NCBI GenBank assembly: GCA_903929065.1
Contig: CAIYTJ010000433.1
Span: forward strand, 1-19,932
DNA length: 19,932 nt
Origin: an uncultured Bacteroidales bacterium
GTDB lineage: Bacteria > Bacteroidota > Bacteroidia > Bacteroidales > Paludibacteraceae
Direction of reading: 5' to 3'
A program made the position numbers and the translations under genes. The notes beneath the pieces are model-generated. The model made no database searches. It was not told the origin of the DNA and was given only the letters and a program-made list of their open reading frames with translations. This document shows, in pieces, positions 7,689 through 16,400 of the stretch; the stretch's first letter is position 1; every line of letters begins with the position of its first letter.

Positions 7689-7712
7689 GTGCTAATGTGC
7701 CAATATGCTAAT
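7689..7712. repeat. Three-copy octamer repeat between grpE and dnaJ
   Basis: GTGCTAAT (7689-7696), GTGCCAAT (7697-7704) and ATGCTAAT (7705-7712) are three adjacent 8-bp units differing by one base each. On the transcribed minus strand they read ATTAGCAT-ATTGGCAC-ATTAGCAC and lie about 10 bp upstream of the dnaJ ATG. The array would therefore be in the leader between the two cistrons. Function unknown. Confidence 0.7.
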
Positions 7713-7746
7713 TTCTCAGTTTCTGAATAATTGTAAATGAATAAAA

Positions 7747-8304
7747 TTATTCACCAACAACAACTTTGGAGAAACGAATTACTTTATCATGCAACGTATA
7801 TCCTTTCGAAACGCAATCGATAATTTTACCTTTTTGTTCTTCGGTTGGTGCCGGAAAAGTGGTTATTGCTTCGTGAAATTCAGTATCGAATGTTTCATTT
7901 TCAGTAGGAATGGCTTTCACGCCATTTTGAGTCAGAAATCCAACAAACTTGCTGTATATTAAATCTACCCCATCTTTCACTGCCTGAACATCATCCGAAG
8001 TCTCCATGGCTTTCAGTCCACGTTCGAAATCATCGACCAACGGCAACATATCCGCCAGAATTTTATCGCCGGCCGTTTTGATCAAATCAATCCGTTCCTT
8101 CAACGTCCGCTTCCGGTAATTATCGAATTCAGCCATCAAGCGAAGGTTTTTGTCATTCATTTCGATCAGTTGATTTTTCATTTGTTCAATTTCATCCACA
8201 ATTTGATCAGCCTCCTGTTCAGTTGTTTCATTATTTTGAGCTGAAGCATTTTCGATGTTTTCACTTGCTTCCGACGTTTCGTCATTATGTCTTTGTTTCT
8301 TCAT
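7747..8304 (-). CDS. grpE: Nucleotide exchange factor GrpE
   Basis: GrpE releases ADP from DnaK and works with the adjacent DnaJ. I set the start at the ATG complementary to 8302-8304 (MKKQRHND, 185 aa). An in-frame ATG at 8367 would add 21 residues, but the best promoter-like site (8370-8386) would start transcription downstream of that ATG. Residues about 1-35 are an acidic disordered head and about 35-80 a long dimerising coiled coil. The family hallmarks are present: AEFDNYRKRT, DMLPLVDDFERGLKA, FDTEFHEAI, and the final VSKGYTLHDKVIRFSKVVV of the beta-wing domain. dnaJ follows after 67 bp. Confidence 0.95.
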   Translation of the reverse strand: MKKQRHNDETSEASENIENASAQNNETTEQEADQIVDEIEQMKNQLIEMNDKNLRLMAEFDNYRKRTLKERIDLIKTAGDKILADMLPLVDDFERGLKAMETSDDVQAVKDGVDLIYSKFVGFLTQNGVKAIPTENETFDTEFHEAITTFPAPTEEQKGKIIDCVSKGYTLHDKVIRFSKVVVGE

Positions 8305-8369
8305 ATCGCTTTTACGTTTTTTACATGTTGAAGTATCTTCATTTTCAGATGAAGTTTCGAAAATCATTT

Positions 8370-8386
8370 ATCAATAATTTTGCCAA
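8370..8386 (-). promoter_or_regulatory. Sigma-54-like -24/-12 site upstream of grpE
   Basis: On the minus strand the sequence TTGGCAAAATTATTGAT matches YTGGCACGNNNNTTGCW at TTGGCA and TTG with the exact -24/-12 spacing, but has GA instead of GC at -12. Predicted transcription starts near 8359, about 55 nt before the chosen grpE ATG. No good TAnnTTTG box with a -33 partner was found in the gap. This is a hypothesis based on one site. Confidence 0.35.
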
Positions 8387-8405
8387 AACACCCGATTTCG
8401 CTTTT

Positions 8406-8434
8406 TGGCAGAAACCGGGTGGCAGATTGGCAGA
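8406..8434. promoter_or_regulatory. Three TGGCAGA boxes upstream of grpE
   Basis: TGGCAGA occurs exactly at 8406-8412, 8420-8426 and 8428-8434, that is three identical heptamers within 29 bp (TCTGCCA on the grpE strand). They are 20 bp upstream of the -24-like element. Such clustering in a 116-bp intergenic gap suggests a protein-binding array (activator or repressor of the chaperone operon). No regulator is visible nearby. Confidence 0.45.
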
Positions 8435-8483
8435 AAATCAATTATTTTTTTTTATTACTGGACAAAATGTACCTTTTTTGAAA

Positions 8484-10400
8484 TCACTTCCGGTTCAGCC
8501 ATTTCACAAAGTTGGCCGGATTTTCATCAAAAGTATAGGCTTTATTCAACGGTTTTCCTTCATTGTCGAGCATTACATAGAATGGCTGTGCATTTGCTCC
8601 AAACTTTGAACGCTGCAAATAACTCCATTTGTCACCAATTGTTTCAATAGAAGTAACACGCCCGTTTTCATTCACTTCAAACGGTTTGGCAAGCGCCTTT
8701 TTGTCATCCACAAACAGCGAAATCAGTACAAAATCCTTTTGCAGCAATTCTTTTACTTTAGGATCGGTCCATACTGAAGCTTCCATTTTACGGCAATTCA
8801 CACATCCAAAACCGGAAAAATCGATAATCACCGGCAATTTCTTTTCAGCGGCAAAGGCCATTCCCAAGTCATAATCGATAAAAGCAGGATGAACTTCGTT
8901 GTTATATAAATTGAAATCCTGGGTGTAAAGCGGCGGAGCAAATGCACTTATGGCTTTAAGCGGCGCACCCCACAATCCGGGAATCATGTAAACCGAAAAA
9001 GCAAAAGCTACTATGGCCATGAAAACGCCGGGAACAGAAGTATGTTTCGATTCGCTGTCGTGCGGAAAGCGTAATTTACCGAGCAAATACATTCCCAACA
9101 AAGCAAAAATCACTATCCAGATGGCAAGAAAAACTTCGCGGTCGAGAATGCGCCAGCCATAAGCCAAATCGGCCACTGAGAAGAATTTAAGCGCTAAAGC
9201 CAGTTCGATAAATGCCAGCACTACTTTCACCGAATTTAGCCATCCGCCCGATTTAGGCAATGATTTAAGCCATGATGGGAACAGTGCAAATAAACTGAAT
9301 GGAATGGATAACGCCACGGCAAAGCCGAACATACAAATGGCGGGAGCCAAAATAGAGCCCGTGGAGGAAACCTGAACCAACACAAAGCCAATGATCGGAC
9401 CGGTACACGAAAATGAAACCAGTGCCAACGTAAATGCCATGAAAAGAATGCTTATAAAACCAATGGTTGAATCCGCTTTGGCATCGGCTTTTGTCGACCA
9501 GGACGAAGGTAACGTAATTTCAAAGGCACCAAAAAAAGATATGGCAAACACCACCAGCAAGGCAAAGAATAATAAATTGAAAATAGCATTGGTGGCCAGA
9601 TTATTTAATGCACTGGCTCCAAAAAGCACTGTAATCAGTATTCCAAGCGTGACATAAATAAAAATTATGGCTAAACCGTACAAAATAGCATCACGCTGGC
9701 CACGCTTTTTGTTTTCCGAACGTTTCAGAAAAAAGCTTACTGTCATTGGAATAATCGGCCAGACACAAGGCGTGAAAAGTGCCAGAAATCCACCTGCCAG
9801 ACCTGCTAAAAATATCAGCCAGAGCGAAGTTGAGTCTGCAGAATCGTTAGTTGAACCAAAACTTTTCAATTCTTTAATTACCGGAGTCCAGTAATCGGAA
9901 GTTTTTGCAACCGCAACATTCTTTACTGTTGTAGCAACTTCACTGGCGGATACGCCCAGCGAAAATTGCTTTTTGGTGGGCGGCAGGCAGCTCTTATCGT
10001 TGCAGGTCATAAATTCAACATAACCTTTTACACTCACCTTAGAAGCATCCGTGAAATTGATTTTCTGAATAAAAATGGCATTTTCAGTGTACCAATTTAG
10101 TTCCATATTGAAATTTGGATCGAATTGCTTTTCAAGTTTGGAAGGAGCCAGCAATTCACCCACTATCTGCGCATTTTCGATATTATTAAAAACGATAGAA
10201 GTGGCACGCGGACCGTCTTTCGGTATATGTAAACCATACACATGCCAACCTTCGTCAATGGTTGCCTGAATATGAATATCGGCACTGGTTTCACTCGTTT
10301 TTTTAAGTTCGAAATTCCATTTTACCGGTTCTAAAATCTGCCCAAATGCCGAAAGTGTTACCAAAAAAATGGAAAGTATCAGAAATAATTTCCTGCGCAT
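8484..10400 (-). CDS. dsbD: Thiol:disulfide interchange protein DsbD
   Basis: I choose the ATG complementary to 10398-10400 (MRRKLFLIL, 638 aa), which gives a clean signal peptide of about 20 residues. An upstream ATG at 10427 would add nine residues. Domains in order: a periplasmic alpha domain (about 22-160) with cysteines C133/C138 in TCNDKSCLPP; a multi-spanning membrane beta domain (about 193-490) with C212 in FTPCVWPIIPM and C332 in SFSCTGPIIG; and a C-terminal thioredoxin-like gamma domain with C533-V-N-C536 in GFGCVNCRKME. All six electron-relay cysteines are present. The protein carries reducing power from cytoplasmic thioredoxin to periplasmic partners (disulfide isomerases, cytochrome c maturation, peroxide defence). 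It follows sprA by 57 bp with no terminator in between, so read-through from ruvA-sprA is likely. Confidence 0.93.
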   Translation of the reverse strand: MRRKLFLILSIFLVTLSAFGQILEPVKWNFELKKTSETSADIHIQATIDEGWHVYGLHIPKDGPRATSIVFNNIENAQIVGELLAPSKLEKQFDPNFNMELNWYTENAIFIQKINFTDASKVSVKGYVEFMTCNDKSCLPPTKKQFSLGVSASEVATTVKNVAVAKTSDYWTPVIKELKSFGSTNDSADSTSLWLIFLAGLAGGFLALFTPCVWPIIPMTVSFFLKRSENKKRGQRDAILYGLAIIFIYVTLGILITVLFGASALNNLATNAIFNLLFFALLVVFAISFFGAFEITLPSSWSTKADAKADSTIGFISILFMAFTLALVSFSCTGPIIGFVLVQVSSTGSILAPAICMFGFAVALSIPFSLFALFPSWLKSLPKSGGWLNSVKVVLAFIELALALKFFSVADLAYGWRILDREVFLAIWIVIFALLGMYLLGKLRFPHDSESKHTSVPGVFMAIVAFAFSVYMIPGLWGAPLKAISAFAPPLYTQDFNLYNNEVHPAFIDYDLGMAFAAEKKLPVIIDFSGFGCVNCRKMEASVWTDPKVKELLQKDFVLISLFVDDKKALAKPFEVNENGRVTSIETIGDKWSYLQRSKFGANAQPFYVMLDNEGKPLNKAYTFDENPANFVKWLNRK

Positions 10401-10457
10401 AGCTATGTTTTTAAGTTCTAACATCAAGTTTGCTGAAATGTTTAAGAATCAATGAAT

Positions 10458-13400
10458 TTATCGGGTAAGCATAAATTTAAAGCTCATCCCGAAATTAGAA
10501 GACGAAACCGGATAGGAAGACGAAATAAGCGGTGTACTCATTTGACTATCGTAGAATAACTGGATGTTCACTTTAGAACTGAACACATAATCAGCTATAA
10601 TTTTTAGCGAGAAAAGTTTATTACCACTCGAAGCCTGAGTCAGATTTTCTTCCACTTTCCGAAGCAATGTTTTAATATCTTTATAAGATAAATCGGCACT
10701 TAGTTTCAAATCGTTCTTAACCTTGGTTTGTTTGTCGGATTTCAGTTTCAAAATTACATCAAAATCTTTTAAAACATATCCAAGTCCCACTACAAATTCA
10801 TCTGCCGAAGATTCAATCAATTGGGTACTCGATAAATTCAACGCCATATTTCGTTGCTTGCGATATTCTAGTTTTCCGGTCATACTGTTTTTCATAGCCA
10901 CATTTACTCCAATCAAAGGACTAAATTGCTCATTGATCGTTACATCACCAATATTGAATGGCGAAGAAGGAATCGGATTGCCGCTTTGAACATCACGGAC
11001 ATAACCCAGCGAGTTATTATCGTCCATGGCAACCCATGTAGAATAAGACGTATATGAACCAATGCTGTAACGACAGGTATACGCATGCGTTAAGCTGACC
11101 GATTTGAAATTTTCTTTAAACCAACCGATATTTGATAAGCCATCATAATTTATCCGCCAGTTTGGTAATATGCTTAAAATGGACAGGAACGGATTTGTAT
11201 CGACCGATTTAGCATCTCGACCGGTATAAGCTGCCAAAAATGCAGGAATTAATACATCGGGCGAATTTAAACCATAACCTGACTGATTAATCAAATCACT
11301 ATTTTTTGATTTATTGTTACCCATGAAGCCATTTGTTGGTATCTTATCATTATTATAAGATTGATTTAATCTGTCAGCAATCACTTGCCGGTTATTCAAC
11401 AACGCATTAAAAGGTTCGGAAGTGTAGTTTTGCTGAGCTGTTCCTATGGGTTTAAATGCCGTTGCCAATGCCATAAGCGTTATATTGTACGTTCCGGTGA
11501 AGTTTTTCGGCATTCCCGCAAATTGATATTGAATACTGGTATTCGAAGCAACCGAACGTTTCGCATCCAAATCAATTTTGAATCCTGTAAATGGCTCAAT
11601 CGATGCTTTGATATCCAAATCTGACGTAAAAGCGGTTGTAGCCGGTGTTACAATGGTGGTATCTTTTGTAAGCCAGCCATTATTCATCGCTTTTTCAATA
11701 ATATTTTTATCAATTATACCGAAACCAAAACCATAACCCGGTGCATTTCCAAAATCAGTCATTTGTTGTCCAAGGAATGCCGGTTCAGGTTGGAATCCGG
11801 GTAAAACCATACTATTCGATTCGCGATAAGAAATTGAAGCCTTGCGAACCATCATTAATGCCCGTAATACAACATCAACCGTTGTTTTGGCCGGACTCTG
11901 AACGTTCGGATCCATCGACACCAGGGTAAGCTGAATACTGTCAGTATTAATGGCCGGAGTAATTTCAATTTCATTCGGATTTTTGGTCCTGTAATTCAGA
12001 AGAACCGTTTTTCCATTTTTATCTAAGGCTGAAAATCTCAGTTTGTCACTTCCCAAGCGGTGATTGATAGTAAGTTTTTTATCTTTTTCAAGAATTACTT
12101 TTTGCTTATATGTTTTTGACTGGAACTTGGTATTTACCAGATTTGATTGTTGAGCAAACCGCTGATTAACAGACTTCAGGTATTTTGATTTATTATAGAA
12201 ATTCTCAAAATTCAATTGTCCGTCAAATTGCCATGCACCCATAGTGGTAGCTATATTTCCGGGTTGATTGGCGGTACTCATATTCGGAATTTTAGCCATT
12301 CTATTCCAACTATACGTTGAATTATAGGATGCATTAGCATTTACCCAATCCAGCAACGGTAATTTATTTATAGGTAAATTCCACGAAGCCGTAAACACTT
12401 GTTGATAGGTATAAGGTGAACCAAGCTTTTTGATACTTGACCAAACTGTATCACGCCATGCCTCATAATATTGCTGACCCCATTGTTCAGGTGATTTGTT
12501 CCCTTCATAAATAGAAGCATTCATGGCTGTTTGAAGCGAAAATTTGATAGCTTTACTTAAATCGTATTTAATATCAAACTGGCGGTTCCAACGGAAATCC
12601 TTGCTGGAATTTGCTTCCAGGTTACTTGAACTAATACCAGAAACTAATGCATTCAGGTCGCGCAATCTAACCTGTGAATACTGACGGTCCAGATTTGTAT
12701 TAAAACTCAATGAAGTAGGCAGATAATTGAAATTAAAGTCCTTGATAATTTTGAATATCGGACCATCAAGTGCTTTTACATTTTTGAATGGTTCAAACGG
12801 TTTCGGATTAAATGAGAAACTGTAATCAATAGCACCACGTTCATCCTTTATCAGGTTTTGGTCGATTTCCGAACTGTGTTGGTTCGTTTCATTGTAAGCA
12901 TACGTAAATGTAACGTTAGCCGGATCGTAGAACTGTGGTGTTTTGCTCTTAATGTTTACTTTAGCACCGGTGATATTAAAACTTTTCGTTGTGTTCACTG
13001 TTTGCGAAATCAGTTTCAACGTATCGCGCTGATTTTGTGTGGCGGCATTATTAATGGCGTCAGAAAGCAATACATCCTGATCGAGCGGATTATATTTCGG
13101 AGAAATGGTTTCATTCGTATACGAGAAATAGGCCGGGATTCTTAATTTTACTTCAGCAGGTAAGAATCTTCCTAATTCTAATGCTGTCGAGAAATTCATC
13201 TGGTATAAATCGTCCAGTCGTCTGGTCATTACATTGCTTTCAATTCCGCCATAACCGGCTGTTTCGACTCTTCCTGAGAAATTCACAGTTCCCAAATCCG
13301 ATAATCCAATGGCTAAATTTCCCATAGCAGCCCATCCGCCCGATTCGTCAAATTGAGACATACGTAATTCATCAGTCCATATTTCACCCGATTTTATTGA

Positions 13401-16400
13401 ATTACTTTTATTTCTGACACCAACCATGATATTTTCCACATCAGAAATGGATGGATTTCCTACAATGGTAATGCTATTTGATAATTTATCCGGATCAGGA
13501 ATGGTAAAAGGCTGCGAATTGGACACATTAGCATTGCCGCTTTGTTTTGCTTTATTTCGTTGCAATTTAGCATTTGTAAGCGCATCAAACGAAAAATCAA
13601 ACATATTTTGAGGATACCAAACTGTTTGTTGATCAGATAATTTATCACCTGAATAAGTTCCGGGAGGCGTTAAACGCAATGGAATTTCATACTCATAATA
13701 ATTATTCACCATATCCGATCCTACACGCACAAAACAAGTGAGTTCGTTATCTTTCAGGTTGTATTGATCATCAGTCATTTTTTCGGCATGCACAAACATT
13801 TGCAACCGTTTGTACTGGCGCATATCATAGGTCGTGTTTTTATAAACCGCACGGGCATCGTTTGGTGCCAAATCAGTGACACGCAAAACCATAGACTGTT
13901 CATTCAACTGCAACAATTGTGGCTGGCCGGGATCAGTTTCGCGGGATATTCCCGGAGGCAAAATATAGTTTACAGGCGATTTAGTAGCATTTTCCTCAAT
14001 GTTGACTGATTGAATATCCAGTTTTCCGTTTGAAGTTGCCACTGTAGTATTTGGAATAAGCGTTTTATCAAAAGGACGCCATTCACCACGAACCAAATCA
14101 AGCGTTGCAAGACGCAAAGTTGCCTGTTCCTGGAAGTTTGTCATGAACATTCGGATAAACCTGATGGACTTAAAATTACGAATATTACCAACTTTATCTT
14201 TCTCTGCCTGCTCACTCTTCAACGGAATTTTAAACTGATACCAGCTGACAGTTTCAGTTTTTCCATTTTTCAATGTTATTTCAGAAGTAATTTTATCGGT
14301 TATATAATTTGAACCAACCTGCAATAAGTTTGGACTTATTTTAACATGATACTGATAATACTTTTCGTATTCATTCATGGTATTATCACCGTTGATATCT
14401 TCACCATCAGGCAACGATGTGGCAGAAGTCGGATATAATTCATTGGTGGTTGATGCATCCGGTGAATTGCCATCTACTCCGTTATAATGCTTGTATCGCG
14501 TTAAAATATCAAGCTGTTGATTATCATAATCCGTTCCGCGATAGAAGTGGTAATTATCACCAGCCGGGTCTTTCAGAGGAGAAAACTGATCATTCAACAT
14601 TTTCTGTTGTACATCCGGACTTACTTTCGCTTTCACTTCATTGACATAATCACTGTAGGTAGGAAAAACAAATTCATCGACAGTTGAAAGTCCGTCCAAT
14701 CCCACATCCTGAAATTTTCTTGAACCCGGTGAATTGTCAAAAGCAGTTACGGTTGATTGGGTTTTAGGAATACGACCCCAATTAGTTTGATCGGTTTTAG
14801 TCGGGTCACCATCAATCGGCAAACCGTTTTCAAAGAATTTTTTTCCATCCTTCAAAACGTCTTCGCTTATATCGCCCAGGTTGAAATACAAATCACCGGT
14901 TTTGGAAGCATCCATACCATCTTTCACATACGGATCCATCATCCAGAATTCGATATATTCAATATTGGAAGTTTCAAAATCAGTTGCGTCCAGTTTACGC
15001 ATGATTCCACCCCAGCGCGAAGCCGGATTAGCCAGCGTTCCATCCGGATTCATACCAGCCGAATAAGATGTCGGGTTTACGTCCAGATTGTACGGCCCGC
15101 GTTCAGTTGGGAAATATGACAGGTTCAAAATGGTCATACGCGAAGTTTGCGTAGCCAGTGTTTGTTTATTTGGGAATATCTCGGGAACCAGCACATCGCG
15201 TGTCAGGTTATTCGATTGCAGATCGGGATTATTACGGATATAATCCGGAGCTGTACGGGTGTCACCATTAAACATAGGATCCACATAATACCAGGAGAAT
15301 AAAGCGCGGTTTTTTCCGTAATTGACATCATTACTTAATTTTGCTTCTCCAAAATACGGAGTCTTGGAATTATCAGAATTAAACGGCGTGCTTGCCAGAT
15401 ACCAGTTTGCCGGATAATGTATATCAATGGAAGTTTGGGTGGATTCGAAATCGTCAATATAAGCCAGTCCAGCACTGCTTACAACGTTTGAATGTCCCGG
15501 AATAAGTTGGGCAAATTCTGCGTTAAGCGCAATGGTAGATGGTTTGGTGGCATTTACAAACGGTATATTATTTATCAGATTTGTCAGCCATTGCGACTCG
15601 GTTCGCCACGAAGTATTTAAGCCCCAAATGGTATTGGAAATCGGTTCATTTCCGGTATTGACTTTGGTGGTCAACGGCATTTCAGATAAGTGCATAATGG
15701 TACCGCCCAAACTGAAATCTTTATCAAACTTATATTCCAAGTGGGTGCCAAGGAGCGTTTTGCGCTGCATGCTGAAGAGAGATTGATTTTCCAGTTTCAC
15801 ATCTATTTTTGACCCCGATGCCAAAATACCGGTATTAATAATGTTCACAGTTCCCATGGTATAATCCACAGTATAATCCCGGTTTTCAACCAAAGTCACA
15901 CCACCGGCAGTCACTGTAACTGAACCACGCGGCACATTCATAGCGTTTAACCGGATTTCTGAACCCGAAGATGCTTTGTATTCACCAACCAACCGGAATT
16001 TATTTTTTTCGCTGAACAGCTGCGCAGTTACCAGGGTTGAATCATATAATTCCTGATAAATATATTTATTTGCAAGCTGGTCATTTCCGATTGCGGTCTT
16101 TAAGTGCGATCCAAAAGGTTCCAAAACAGGGAAAAGGATACGTCCTGTATTGGAAAATGCGGTATAACCTTCTACGAAGTCAAATTTGCCGTCCGGATTA
16201 GGAGCGTTTTTAGTATCCAGATTGTCCAGATTCATCACCCGAAGCAACAACTTATTTTTGATATTTCCAACGGTCAGATATTGTAAATCCGTTCCGATAG
16301 AATCATTCCGGTAAACGATATTTAATTTGAATTTATCAGGCTGAATCTGAAGTGCGCCAAGGCTGTATACGTTCTTCATCATCAGATACCACGATTTCAA

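Noticed and set aside
7686..7695. TAGTGCTAA near dnaJ resembling the right half of the HrcA operator CIRCE (TTAGCACTC-N9-GAGTGCTAA)
   Set aside because: There is no TTAGCACTC at the required distance. The sequence is explained better as the first unit of the octamer repeat.
8305..8367. N-terminal extension of GrpE from the ATG at 8367
   Set aside because: The added 21 residues are not GrpE-like, and the best promoter-like site would initiate transcription downstream of that ATG. Kept as a less likely alternative.
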